The notes beneath the pieces were generated by a model. That model did no database searches and was not told the origin of the DNA. It saw only the letters and a list, made by a program, of their open reading frames with translations. Of a stretch of DNA of 52,812 nt, positions 23,632 to 32,184 are shown piece after piece. The translations under genes were made by a program, and so were the position numbers. The stretch comes from an uncultured Ruthenibacterium sp. Its GTDB lineage: Bacteria > Bacillota > Clostridia > Oscillospirales > Ruminococcaceae. Where the stretch lies: positions 1 through 52,812 of the forward strand of contig CALXBO010000012.1 in assembly GCA_944386565.1 (NCBI GenBank), written 5' to 3'. How positions within the stretch are numbered: the first letter of the stretch is position 1; every line of letters begins with the position of its first letter.

Positions 23632-25497
23632 ATGGAAAAACTGGAGAAACTTCTGGAGTGGGGCGGCTGGAAGAAGGACGCGGCGCTCCTTGCGGCATCG
23701 GGCGCGGCGCTGGCGCTGAGCCTCGCGGGGGCATCGCCGTTCCCGTTCGACGCGGCGTGGGCCGCCATCATTCTGTGCGGAATCCCCATTCTTCTGGAGG
23801 CGTTCATCGGGTTGGTCACCCGCTTTGACATCAAAGCCGACGTGCTGGTGTCTCTGGCGCTGATCGCCTCCGTTGCCATCGGCGAGACGTTCGCAGCGGG
23901 CGAAGTGGCCTTTATCATGCAGCTCGGCGCCCTGCTGGAGGATCTGACCGTCTTCAAAGCGCGCGCCGGGATCGAGCGGCTGGTGCGTCTGACGCCGCGC
24001 ACCGCGCGCGTTGTGTCCGGCACGGAAGAGCGCGTCGTCTCCGCGCAGGACGTGCGCGTCGGTGACATCGTCCGCGTGCTGCCGGGCGAGACCGTCCCGG
24101 TGGACGGCGTGATCGTCTCCGGAAAGACGTCGATCGACCAGTCTGTCATGACGGGCGAATCCATGCCCGTCGACAAAACCGAAGGCGATGAGGTGGCGAG
24201 CGGCACGGTGAACCAGTTCGGCGCGTTCGAATTCCGCGCGGCGCGCGTCGGCGAGGACAGCTCCATCCAGCGCATGATCCGTCTTGTGCAGTCTGCGGAC
24301 GCGGGCAAGGCGAAGATCGTACGCCTCGCGGACCGGTGGGCGACATGGATCGTCATTGCCGCGCTGACAGCCGCAGCCGCCACGTGGCTCGTGACAGGTG
24401 AGATCATCCGCGCCGTGACCATCCTTGTCGTGTTCTGCCCGTGTGCGCTGGTTCTCGCAACGCCGACGGCCATCATGGCCGCCATCGGGAACGCGTCACA
24501 CCACGGCCTTCTCGTCCGGGAGGGCGACGCGCTGGAACGTCTGGCCGGCGTGAAGACGGTCGCGTTCGACAAGACGGGCACCCTGACGTGCGGCACGCCG
24601 CGCGTCGCGGCTGTTGAGAGCGTCTCCCCGGAGCTTTCGCGCGAAGAGCTGTACCGCCTTGCCGCGTGTGCTGAGAAGCGCTCGGAACATCCGCTCGGGA
24701 AAGCCGTCGTTCGCTGTTTCCGTGAGGAATCCGGCAGTGTGCCCGAACCCGACCGGTTTGAGATGATTCCGGGCCGCGGCGTGTGCGCGTCCGCCGGCAG
24801 ACGCGCGGTTCTCGCGGGGAACGAAGCGCTTCTCTCCGAACGCGGCGCGGCGCCGGGGCCGGAACTGCTCGCAGCGGCGCAGCGCTACCTCGACGAGGGC
24901 TGCACCGTCATCTATCTCGCCGTGGACGGTCGGGCCGCGGGGCTCGCCGCCCTGTCCGACACGCTGCGCTCCGACGCGGCCGAGACCGTGGACGGGCTCC
25001 GGCGCGCCGGTGTGCAGCCGGTACTTCTCACGGGCGACCATGAAAACGCCGCCCGGCGCATCGCCGCTCAGACGGGCATCTCGGACGTCCGCGCGGACTG
25101 CCTGCCTGAGGACAAGCTCGCATTCATCGACGCACACCGCGCCGGGGGCGTGTGCATGGTGGGCGACGGCATCAACGACGCGCCCGCCCTGCGCCTCGCC
25201 ACCGTTGGCATCGCAATGGGCGGTGTGGGCAGCGACATCGCCGTGGACGCAGCCGACGCTGCCCTCGTCAACGATGACATCCGTGAGCTGCCGCACCTGT
25301 TCCGGCTGTCGCGCCGGATGATGCGGACCATCCGCTGGAACCTGACGTTCTCCATGGCGCTCAACTTCATCGCCGTGGCGCTCGCCGCCGCCGGCATCCT
25401 CAATCCCGTGTTCGGCGCTCTCGTGCACAACGCGGGCTCGGTGTTCGTGATCGCTCACTCGGCGCTGCTGCTCCGCTGGAAAGCGCGCCCGCAATAA
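23632..25497 (+). CDS. Heavy-metal P1B-type ATPase without metal-binding N-domain
   Basis: A 621-residue membrane pump with eight predicted helices. The actuator loop is TGES, phosphorylation site DKTGTLT, and ATP-binding SEHPLG and GDGINDAP. The metal-site helix has CPC (VFCPCALVLATPTAIM). There is no N-terminal HMA or Cys/His-rich domain. The last helices carry HNAGSVFVIAHSALLL, unlike CopA's Tyr-Asn/Met-Ser pattern, so Cu(I) is not assured; Zn, Co or another metal is possible. GGAGG precedes ATG 23632. CsoR-like operators at its promoter argue for copper-linked control. Single gene. Confidence 0.92.
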   Translation: MEKLEKLLEWGGWKKDAALLAASGAALALSLAGASPFPFDAAWAAIILCGIPILLEAFIGLVTRFDIKADVLVSLALIASVAIGETFAAGEVAFIMQLGALLEDLTVFKARAGIERLVRLTPRTARVVSGTEERVVSAQDVRVGDIVRVLPGETVPVDGVIVSGKTSIDQSVMTGESMPVDKTEGDEVASGTVNQFGAFEFRAARVGEDSSIQRMIRLVQSADAGKAKIVRLADRWATWIVIAALTAAAATWLVTGEIIRAVTILVVFCPCALVLATPTAIMAAIGNASHHGLLVREGDALERLAGVKTVAFDKTGTLTCGTPRVAAVESVSPELSREELYRLAACAEKRSEHPLGKAVVRCFREESGSVPEPDRFEMIPGRGVCASAGRRAVLAGNEALLSERGAAPGPELLAAAQRYLDEGCTVIYLAVDGRAAGLAALSDTLRSDAAETVDGLRRAGVQPVLLTGDHENAARRIAAQTGISDVRADCLPEDKLAFIDAHRAGGVCMVGDGINDAPALRLATVGIAMGGVGSDIAVDAADAALVNDDIRELPHLFRLSRRMMRTIRWNLTFSMALNFIAVALAAAGILNPVFGALVHNAGSVFVIAHSALLLRWKARPQ

Positions 25498-25500
25498 AGA

Positions 25501-25538
25501 AAACGCGCCCGGCATCTGCCACGCCGGGCGCGTTTTTT
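25501..25538. terminator. Bidirectional terminator
   Basis: AAACGCGCCCGGC pairs with GCCGGGCGCGTTT, flanked by A- and T-runs, between the ATPase (+) and the small gene (-). Confidence 0.92.
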
Positions 25539-25749
25539 ATTCGGATTTCAGCTCCGCGGGAGGAACGGGCGGAACCATGGGAGGAAAGATGTCGTCGCCG
25601 TACGTGCGGCGCGGCCACTCCTCGTTCCGGATCGCTTCATAAGCGCTCTGCGCACAGCGGGCCACACGCCCGTGGTGTGCATTCCGGGGTTCTTCCTGCC
25701 GGATCTCCGGCAGCGCAGCAAACAGATCCCGAAGTTCGTTGTCGTTCAT
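25537..25749 (-). CDS. Small protein of 70 residues, unknown
   Basis: An acidic-start, Pro-rich-end protein (FPPMVPPVPPAEL) with no Cys cluster or membrane helix; I do not recognise a family. ATG 25749 was chosen because GGAGG lies about 9 bases upstream; a longer frame starting at 25770 would include the ribosome binding site. The stop sits in the terminator. The next gene on this strand ends 78 bases upstream of it at 25829. Coding is supported by the ribosome binding site and terminator placement only. Confidence 0.6.
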   Translation of the reverse strand: MNDNELRDLFAALPEIRQEEPRNAHHGRVARCAQSAYEAIRNEEWPRRTYGDDIFPPMVPPVPPAELKSE

Positions 25750-25828
25750 CGTGCTGCCTCCTTTCGCCATTATTCTGCACGCACAGCGCGGCGCTACGCG
25801 TGGAAAAATGCGGAAAGAGGCACGACCG

Positions 25829-26305
25829 TCAGCCGTACAGGGGAACGAGCATCAGATACGGCGCGGTGAAAACAGCCATCGCGAGACAGATCTTGTGCAC
25901 CTGCTGCTCCGTCAGCTCCGTGCAGCGGAATGTGAATTTCCGATTCAGCACATAGATCAGGAAACCCGCGAGCGCCGTGCCGGGGATTGCGGTGAGCGTC
26001 GTGCCGGGGAACAGCACCAGCGCCGCACCGTTTTCCACCACGCCCATCAGCGCCATCCAGAGCACGAGCGTCAGCGCTCCGCCGATGAAGTCGGCCGCGA
26101 ATCCGACGGCCCAGAGCTTCACGATACAGCGTTTCCACAGCGTTTTCTTCTCCGGCAGACGCAGCCTGTGCGCGGCAAGGAGCAGAACGGCGGAATCAAT
26201 GAGAAAGTTTGCGGGAATCACATAGAGCCAGAGCGGCGGATAGAGATACAAAAACCAGATCGGAAACAGCACGTTGCGGAGTTTGACTCGTCCGGAATGT
26301 CTCAT
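25829..26305 (-). CDS. Small integral membrane protein, unknown
   Basis: 158 residues with four predicted membrane helices (about 12-30, 33-48, 62-90, 97-115) and a further hydrophobic C-terminal segment. Charged loops (RHRLRLPEKKTLWKR) separate the first pairs. I do not recognise a family. GGAGG precedes ATG 26305; the longer upstream frame has no site and crosses the lysK promoter. It may be co-transcribed with the 70-residue gene downstream. Confidence 0.7.
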   Translation of the reverse strand: MRHSGRVKLRNVLFPIWFLYLYPPLWLYVIPANFLIDSAVLLLAAHRLRLPEKKTLWKRCIVKLWAVGFAADFIGGALTLVLWMALMGVVENGAALVLFPGTTLTAIPGTALAGFLIYVLNRKFTFRCTELTEQQVHKICLAMAVFTAPYLMLVPLYG

Positions 26306-26402
26306 AAACAGCCTCCTTCTGCCCTCTGCGGGGCTTTTCACAAATTCAGCGTACCACGGCGCGAGCATTTCCGTCAAGAACGCCGCTTTTCCCCGTGTTT
26401 CA

Positions 26403-26431
26403 TTGACACCGGTGCGACGCGATGATACAAT
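26403..26431 (+). promoter_or_regulatory. lysK promoter
   Basis: TTGACA (26403-26408) and TACAAT (26426-26431) have a 17-base spacer, about 50 bases before the start codon. Confidence 0.88.
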
Positions 26432-26480
26432 ATATTTACTTATGTGATACATTGCTGGAATCATGGAAGGAGAAACGGAC

Positions 26481-28490
26481 ATGCATTGGTCAGACGCCAT
26501 CGCTGACAAGATCATACAGAGAAATCCGGACAAAGAGGAATACGTCTGCGCCGCGGGCATCAGCCCGTCGGGCTCGATCCACATCGGCAACTTCCGCGAC
26601 ATCGCCACGAGCTGCTTTGTGGTGCGCGCGCTGCGCCGCCGCGGAAAAAAGGCCAAACTCCTCTTTTCGTGGGATGAATACGACCGCCTGCGCAAAGTGC
26701 CCGTGAACGTGGCCAAAGTTCGCGACGACATGGAGCAGTACATCGGCTATCCGTACGTGGATGTGCCGAATCCGATGGGCGGCGACGCCGCGACGTATGC
26801 CGAGTATTTCGAGCGCGAGTTCGAGGGCGCCGTCAAGCGCTTCGGCATCGACATGGATTACCGCTATCAGGGCGCGATGAACCGCAGCGGCAAATACGCC
26901 GAGCACGTCATCCACGCGCTGAAAAAGCGCGGCGAGATCTTCGACATTCTCGACAGCTTCCGCACGCAGGACGCGCAGGAGGGCGAGCGCGAGGCGTACT
27001 ACCCCGTGAGCATCTACTGCCCGCACTGCCACCGCGACACGACGAAGATCACGCATCTGTCCGACGACTGCACCGTGGCCGAGTACGAGTGCACCTGCGG
27101 CCACAAAGGCACGTTCGACTTCACGAAGGACTTTCACTGCAAGCTGGCGTGGAAGATCGACTGGCCCATGCGCTGGATGTACGAGGGCGTCGACTTCGAG
27201 CCGGGCGGAAAGGATCACGCCAGCCCCGGCGGCAGCTACGACACCAGCCGCGTGATCTCCGAGAAGATCTTCGGCTACCCCGCCCCGCTGTTCCAGGGCT
27301 ATGAGTTCATCGGCATCAAGGGCACGACGGGCAAGATGTCCGGCTCGTCCGGCCTGAACCTCACGCCCGAGACGCTTCTGCACATCTATCAGCCTGAGGT
27401 CATCCTGTGGCTGTACTCCAAGACCGAGCCGACGAAGGCGTTCGACTTCTGCTTCGACGACGGCATCCTGCGCCAGTACTTCGAGTTCGACAAGATGTAT
27501 AACGCGTACATGGACGGCACGGCCGACGCGCGCACGAATGAGATCATGGCGAACTGCGTGACGAAGGATCACCGCATGTCCACCGTGCCGATGGGTCTGC
27601 TCGTGCAGCTGGGCTCGATCGTCGATTTCAACGTCCCGATGCTGGAGACGGTGTTCGAGAAGATCGGCACGCCGTACAAATACGACGATTTCAAAGAGCG
27701 TCTGGATCTCGCCCACTACTGGCTGGAGCAGTGCGCCCCTGAAAACGCAAACCATCTGCGCACCACGCGCGACTGGGATCTGTATGAATCCCTGTCCGAC
27801 GCGGAAAAGGACGAGATCTCCCGTCTGCACAGCTATCTCGCGAGCGAGAATTACACGCTGGACGAGCTGAACACGAAGCTGTACGCCATTCCGAAGGAAG
27901 TGTTCGGCGAGGACATCGACAATCTGAAGGCCGTGCAGGGCGCGTTCTTCAAGATCGTGTACCGTCTGCTGCTGGGCAAGGAAAAGGGTCCGCGCCTGTA
28001 TCTGTTCCTCTATGCCATCGAGAAAGACCGCTTTGTCCATCTGCTGGACTTCTCGACGCCCAAGACCGAGGAGGAACTGCACCCCGTCGTGGAGGAGGCG
28101 CCCGCCGAACCGGAGAAACCCGCCGTCGTGTACGGCGACCCCGACCCCGTCGAGGAGATCCGCCCGCAGATCGAGATGGACGATTTCGTCAAGCTCGACT
28201 TCCGCGTGTGCAAGGTGCTCAAGTGCACGGAGATCCGCAAGTCCCACAGCTGCTACAAACTGACGCTGTTTGACGGACTGAAGGAGCGCGTCATCGTGTC
28301 GAGCATCAAGAAGTACTACACGCCCGAGCAGCTCGTCGGCAAGAAGATCATCGTCGTGGCGAACCTCAAGCCCGCGCGCTTCACCGGCGTGACGAGCGAG
28401 GGCATGCTGCTGGCGGGAACGAACAACGCCTGCGGCTGCCAGATTGTCTTTGTGGACGACTGCGTCCCCGAGGGCACGCGCATCTGCTGA
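26481..28490 (+). CDS. lysK: Class I lysyl-tRNA synthetase with C-terminal tRNA-binding domain
   Basis: A 669-residue enzyme charging tRNA-Lys. It is the archaeal-type class I fold: HIGN at about 34-37 (HIGH box) and KMSGS at 285-289 (KMSKS box), with a Cys cluster (YCPHCH and CTCG, about 177-205) for zinc. After the anticodon-binding helical region, residues about 565-669 form an OB-fold like Trbp111/EMAP II/MetRS C-terminus (DFVKLDFRVCKVL, PARFTGVTSEGMLLAG). Most bacteria use class II LysRS, and this appended domain is not usual for class I LysRS. AAGGAG precedes ATG 26481; ATG 26463 has no site. Confidence 0.93.
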   Translation: MHWSDAIADKIIQRNPDKEEYVCAAGISPSGSIHIGNFRDIATSCFVVRALRRRGKKAKLLFSWDEYDRLRKVPVNVAKVRDDMEQYIGYPYVDVPNPMGGDAATYAEYFEREFEGAVKRFGIDMDYRYQGAMNRSGKYAEHVIHALKKRGEIFDILDSFRTQDAQEGEREAYYPVSIYCPHCHRDTTKITHLSDDCTVAEYECTCGHKGTFDFTKDFHCKLAWKIDWPMRWMYEGVDFEPGGKDHASPGGSYDTSRVISEKIFGYPAPLFQGYEFIGIKGTTGKMSGSSGLNLTPETLLHIYQPEVILWLYSKTEPTKAFDFCFDDGILRQYFEFDKMYNAYMDGTADARTNEIMANCVTKDHRMSTVPMGLLVQLGSIVDFNVPMLETVFEKIGTPYKYDDFKERLDLAHYWLEQCAPENANHLRTTRDWDLYESLSDAEKDEISRLHSYLASENYTLDELNTKLYAIPKEVFGEDIDNLKAVQGAFFKIVYRLLLGKEKGPRLYLFLYAIEKDRFVHLLDFSTPKTEEELHPVVEEAPAEPEKPAVVYGDPDPVEEIRPQIEMDDFVKLDFRVCKVLKCTEIRKSHSCYKLTLFDGLKERVIVSSIKKYYTPEQLVGKKIIVVANLKPARFTGVTSEGMLLAGTNNACGCQIVFVDDCVPEGTRIC

Positions 28491-28500
28491 TTGCAAATCA

Positions 28501-28541
28501 AAAATCCCCGTGCATCCGACCGGTGCGCGGGGATTTTTTTG
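28501..28541 (+). terminator. lysK terminator
   Basis: AATCCCCG-TGCA pairs with TGCG-CGGGGATT around CTCC-like loop sequence, followed by T7. Confidence 0.88.
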
Positions 28542-28615
28542 TGACGTTATCACCGACTTGGCCCGCCGTTTGGGGCATACTGAGACCAGAAACCAAACGA
28601 TAAGGAGAATGCTCC

Positions 28616-29533
28616 ATGAACGTATTTGATACCGTGATCGTCGGCGGCGGCCCCGCCGGATACACCGCGGCGCTGTACTGCGCCCGTGCCGGGCTGTCTG
28701 CCGCCGTGCTGGAAACGCTGTACGCAGGCGGACAGATGGCCGCAACGAACCGCATCGAGAACTATCCGGGCTTTGATGAAGTGGACGGCTTCTCGCTGGC
28801 GCAGCGCATGAAAGAGGGTGCCGAGCGCGCAGGCGCCGTCTCGTACAACACCGAAGTGCTGGAGCTGCATCTGACCGAAACGCCGAAGCGCATCGTGACG
28901 AGCTCGGGCGAGTTTTCGGCGCACACGGTCATTCTCGCCACGGGCGCACAGCCCCGCCGCCTCGGCGACGCGCGCGAAGCGGAATTCACCGGACGCGGGC
29001 TCGGCTACTGCGCCACGTGCGACGGCATGTTCTACCGCGGCAAGACCGTCGTTGTTGCGGGCGGCGGGAACTCGGCCGTCGAGGAGGCTCTGTTCCTTTC
29101 GCGCATCTGCCAAACGGTGTATGTTGTGCACCGGCGGGATGCCCTGCGCGCCGACCGCGCGGGTATCCGCGCGCTCGAACAGGCCGAAAACGTGCACATT
29201 CTCTACGAGCGCCGGGTGGCGGAACTGCTCGGCGAGGAGACGCTCTCCGGCGTAACGCTTGAAAACACGCGCACCGGAGAGCGGGAAACGCTCGCGTGCG
29301 ACGGACTGTTCGTGGCCATCGGGCGCGAGCCGAACACCGCGCTGTTCGCCGGACAGGTCGCGCTCGACAAAGCGGGCTATGTGGACGCCGACGAGACGAC
29401 GCGCACGAATCTTCCCGGCGTATTTGCCGCCGGCGACGTGCGGAAAAAGCCCCTGCGGCAGATCGTGACGGCCGCGGCAGACGGCGCGGTGGCGGCAAAA
29501 TTCGCAGAAGAATTTCTGAATTCTGAAACCTGA
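28616..29533 (+). CDS. trxB: Thioredoxin reductase
   Basis: A 305-residue FAD/NADPH enzyme reducing thioredoxin. The FAD site is GGGPAGYTAALYCARAG (about 10-26), redox pair Cys132-A-T-Cys135 (CATC), NADPH motif GGGNSAVEEA, and the closing FAD motif GVFAAGDVRKKPLRQ. The length is normal for the low-molecular-weight type. No thioredoxin gene is adjacent. TAAGGAG precedes ATG 28616. Confidence 0.96.
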   Translation: MNVFDTVIVGGGPAGYTAALYCARAGLSAAVLETLYAGGQMAATNRIENYPGFDEVDGFSLAQRMKEGAERAGAVSYNTEVLELHLTETPKRIVTSSGEFSAHTVILATGAQPRRLGDAREAEFTGRGLGYCATCDGMFYRGKTVVVAGGGNSAVEEALFLSRICQTVYVVHRRDALRADRAGIRALEQAENVHILYERRVAELLGEETLSGVTLENTRTGERETLACDGLFVAIGREPNTALFAGQVALDKAGYVDADETTRTNLPGVFAAGDVRKKPLRQIVTAAADGAVAAKFAEEFLNSET

Positions 29534-29549
29534 TGCATAGCCCCTGTCT

Positions 29550-29582
29550 TTTTTTCACATTCTGTGATATACTGTGAAAAAA
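29550..29582. promoter_or_regulatory. Long inverted repeat over the DUF308 gene promoter
   Basis: TTTTTTCACA (29550-29559) and TGTGAAAAAA (29573-29582) flank 13 bases containing another TGTGA. A TATACT (29568-29573) lies inside. It looks like an operator at the -10 box; it could also fold in RNA as the trxB 3' hairpin, but no T-run follows. Confidence 0.5.
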
Positions 29583-29606
29583 CCTTTTCAGAAAGGATGT
29601 TTTGCT

Positions 29607-30128
29607 ATGGATCGTTTTTTCCGCAGCCGCGGTGAATCCGTGCTCACCTCTCTGCTTTACGTCGTTCTCGGGCTGGTGCTCGTGCTCTACCCTGCCACGA
29701 GCGGCCGCATCTTCTGCTGGATCCTCGGCGCGGGCGCTCTGATCTTCGCCGTGGTGCAGGCGCTGTCGGCGTGGTCCGCGCGGCGCGCCGGTTTTTCCGC
29801 GCCCGGCTCGGTGATCGCCGCGATCGGTTTGCTGTGTCTCGCCATCGTGTGCTTCTCCGCTCCCGAACTTCTGCTCTCCCTGCTGCCGTTTGTGTTGGGC
29901 GGCCTGCTGGTGCTTGACGGCATCACGCGTCTGCCGATGGCGTGGGACGCCGTGCAGAACCGCATCCCGATGGCGTGGCTGATGATCCTCATCACGGCGC
30001 TGCCGCTCGTTCTGGGCGTTGTTCTGCTGTTCCGTCCGTTCACGGTCGTGACGAGCGTCATCCGCTTTTTCGGCGTGAGCATCATCCTCGGCGGTGTGCT
30101 CGATCTCGCCGGGGCTCGCCTGCGCTGA
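29607..30128 (+). CDS. DUF308/HdeD-like membrane protein
   Basis: A 173-residue protein with six membrane helices arranged as three hairpins, as in the DUF308/HdeD family. The repeated pattern is YPATSGRIFCWILG / PELLLSLLPFVLG / FRPFTVVTSVIRF. HdeD is linked to acid tolerance in enterics; no role is established in Firmicutes. AAAGGATG precedes ATG 29607. The next gene begins 10 bases after its stop. Confidence 0.8.
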   Translation: MDRFFRSRGESVLTSLLYVVLGLVLVLYPATSGRIFCWILGAGALIFAVVQALSAWSARRAGFSAPGSVIAAIGLLCLAIVCFSAPELLLSLLPFVLGGLLVLDGITRLPMAWDAVQNRIPMAWLMILITALPLVLGVVLLFRPFTVVTSVIRFFGVSIILGGVLDLAGARLR

Positions 30129-30138
30129 GAGGTTCTCC

Positions 30139-30774
30139 ATGGCATTTCACAAACTGGATCTCGACACGTGGGAGCGGCGGGAGCATTTCGCGGCGTATTC
30201 CGGCGCGACCGCCTGTACGTACAGCATGACGGCCGATGTCGACATCACCGGCCTGCCCGAAGCCGCACGCCGCCGCGGAGCGCCGTTCCACGCCGTGCTC
30301 GTCTATCTGTTTTCGCGCATCGTCAACGCGCACCGGGAACTGCGCATGGCAGCGGATGAGGACGGCGCGCCCGGCTGGCATGATGTGATGCACCCGAGTT
30401 ACACCGTTTTTCATCCGGACGATGAGACATTTTCCTGTCTCTGGACGGAATACGACGAGGACTTTGACGCGTTTCTGGCCAACTGGCGCAGCGACGCCGC
30501 GCAGTACGGTGAACAGCACGGCTTCTGCGTGAAGCCGCCCGTGTCCAACTGCTTCAATTTCTCCTGCATCCCATGGGTCTCGTTCACGGGGATGAACCTG
30601 AACCTCTCCGCCGACCGCAGCTACTATCCTCCGATTTTCACCGTGGGGAAATATCACATTTCCGGCGGGCGCTGTCTTCTGCCCCTCGCCGTTCAGGTGC
30701 ACCACGCCGTGTGCGACGGATTTCACGCGGCGCGCATTTTCTCCGATCTGGAGACCCTTGCGCACACGTTCTGA
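30139..30774 (+). CDS. CatA-like chloramphenicol acetyltransferase family protein
   Basis: A 211-residue cytosolic acetyl-CoA-dependent acetyltransferase of the trimeric CatA family. The N-terminus matches the family (DLDTWERREHF, TACTYSMTADVDIT). The catalytic motif HHAVCDGFH is intact (His188-His189). NFSCIPWVSFTGMNL forms the substrate wall. The length is typical. The known reaction acetylates chloramphenicol, but many chromosomal relatives in gut Clostridia have untested substrates, so resistance is possible, not shown. GAGAGG precedes ATG 30139. Probably co-transcribed with the DUF308 gene. Confidence 0.88.
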   Translation: MAFHKLDLDTWERREHFAAYSGATACTYSMTADVDITGLPEAARRRGAPFHAVLVYLFSRIVNAHRELRMAADEDGAPGWHDVMHPSYTVFHPDDETFSCLWTEYDEDFDAFLANWRSDAAQYGEQHGFCVKPPVSNCFNFSCIPWVSFTGMNLNLSADRSYYPPIFTVGKYHISGGRCLLPLAVQVHHAVCDGFHAARIFSDLETLAHTF

Positions 30775-30781
30775 AATACCA

Positions 30782-30828
30782 ATCGCCCTGCATTCCCGTA
30801 GAAATGGGAATGCGGGGCGATATTTTTT
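30782..30828. terminator. Bidirectional terminator
   Basis: ATCGCCC-TGCATTCCC pairs with GGGAATGC-GGGGCGAT, followed by ATTTTTT. It ends the acetyltransferase (+) and probably the copper operon (-), whose last stop it touches. Confidence 0.9.
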
Positions 30829-31924
30829 ACTGCGATGCTTCGTCTTTGTACCATGCGACCAGCAGATCGACCACGTCGCCGTAGCTCTTCATCCCCTGCT
30901 CCTGACCGTAGCTCTTCAGAAAGCCGTCGTAGGCCGTGTTGGCCACCGTTGTGACCGGAGAGGAAAACTGATCCCAATAGGCATTGTTCTGCGCGAGATC
31001 GGCGCGCGCACCGTCTGAAAGCGCCGCCCATATCTCCGCCCAGGCTTCCGGGTCCGCCGTATAGAGCGCGTTGGACAGGTGCAGGTATCCGAACAGCGCG
31101 CCGGAATACTCGAATTCCGGGATGCCGCCGGTGTCGCACGCGAGGATGGCGAGGAAGTTCGCCGTCTGTTCGGGCGCGACGCCGCGCACATGCGACAGCT
31201 CATGCGCGGCCGTGACGGGCAGAAAGCAGACCGGCATGTGCACGTTCACATTCGCTTCGCCCGTGAACGGGAAGAAAAATCCCGTGTACTGCATCTCGCT
31301 CATCAGACGCGAGTACGCCATCGGCTTCGGCGCACGGTGGGGCGCTTCGAGGAAGGGATATTCCTCTTCCAGTGCCGTGTAGACGTCCTTTGACTGCTCC
31401 AACAGCGCCGACTTGTCTCCGGTAAAGCAGCCGTCTTCGTCCCGCTCCACATATGCGGACAGCTCGCTCGCCTTCTCCGAAAACAGGCGCGTCACATCCG
31501 TGAGCTGCTGCACACTCACGGGCTCGGCGGAAACGCCCATCTTTTCCTCGACGGACGTAACATAAAATTCTGTTCCCCAAAGCAGCGTGTATCCGAGATA
31601 GACCCAAAGCGCAATGGCCGCCGCGCCGAGCACACGCTGTACGGCTGTGACCGCCCGTGCACCGCGCCTCTGCACGACGGCGCGCACGGCAAACGCAACG
31701 TACAGAATGCACGCCAGAACCAGCGCCGTCCAGAGCACTTCCGCCACGGAGAACCGCACATGCGCCCACACGCCGCCCCAGAACAGCTTGTACGGACGCG
31801 TGACGTGACCGGACAGCCAGTTCATTGCGTCCCGGCTGCCGCAGGCGGCCCGGAATACGGCGAGGCCCGCCCCTCCCGCCGCGAGCACAGCGAAAGGTGC
31901 GAGCAGAGGACGGAGCCGCTTCAT
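30827..31924 (-). CDS. DUF3810 family membrane metallopeptidase-like protein
   Basis: A 365-residue protein with three N-terminal membrane helices (about 8-28, 56-80, 95-118), then an outside domain with HELSH (in TAAHELSHVRG, about residue 243), the HExxH zinc-protease signature, followed by an acidic helix region. The family's substrate is unknown. ATG 31924 overlaps the csoR stop as ATGA, so it is translated as the third gene of the copper operon. A link to copper stress at the envelope is plausible but unproven. Confidence 0.8.
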   Translation of the reverse strand: MKRLRPLLAPFAVLAAGGAGLAVFRAACGSRDAMNWLSGHVTRPYKLFWGGVWAHVRFSVAEVLWTALVLACILYVAFAVRAVVQRRGARAVTAVQRVLGAAAIALWVYLGYTLLWGTEFYVTSVEEKMGVSAEPVSVQQLTDVTRLFSEKASELSAYVERDEDGCFTGDKSALLEQSKDVYTALEEEYPFLEAPHRAPKPMAYSRLMSEMQYTGFFFPFTGEANVNVHMPVCFLPVTAAHELSHVRGVAPEQTANFLAILACDTGGIPEFEYSGALFGYLHLSNALYTADPEAWAEIWAALSDGARADLAQNNAYWDQFSSPVTTVANTAYDGFLKSYGQEQGMKSYGDVVDLLVAWYKDEASQ

Positions 31925-32184
31925 CGTCCCAGTTTATCGACGAGTGTCAGGATCTCGTCGATCTTTGCATCGGCATCGTCTGCTTCCACCGCTTCCTTGA
32001 CGCAGCCGGAAATGTGCGCCTTGAGCACTTCGCGGTTGGCGCGCGACAAAATCGACTGCGTCGCGAGCAGCTGATTGGAGATGTCGATGCAGTAGCGGTC
32101 GTTTTCGATCATCGTCAGGATGCCGTCGAGCTGCCCGCGCGCCGTCTTCACGAGCCGCATGACGGTCTGCTTATCTGCCTTCAT
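31921..32184 (-). CDS. csoR: Copper-sensing transcriptional repressor CsoR
   Basis: An 87-residue all-helical protein of the CsoR/RcnR family. Cu(I) ligands of true CsoR are in place: Cys32 (RYCIDI), His57 and Cys61 (HISGC). Apo-CsoR tetramers bind DNA and leave it when Cu(I) binds. ATG 32184 overlaps the copA stop (ATGA). Likely targets are the operator at 34786-34802 and perhaps the two palindromes at 23570-23612. Confidence 0.93.
   Translation of the reverse strand: MKADKQTVMRLVKTARGQLDGILTMIENDRYCIDISNQLLATQSILSRANREVLKAHISGCVKEAVEADDADAKIDEILTLVDKLGR

Noticed and set aside
23632..25497. Calling the ATPase at 23.6 kb a second CopA
   Set aside because: It lacks HMA domains and the Cu-type residues of the last two helices, so only a general metal ATPase call is supported.
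26490..28745. 751-residue open frame opposite lysK
   Set aside because: Antisense shadow: lysK has full synthetase motifs, and the opposite frame is His/Val/Leu/Arg-rich low-complexity sequence caused by GC-skewed third positions, without a ribosome binding site or family.
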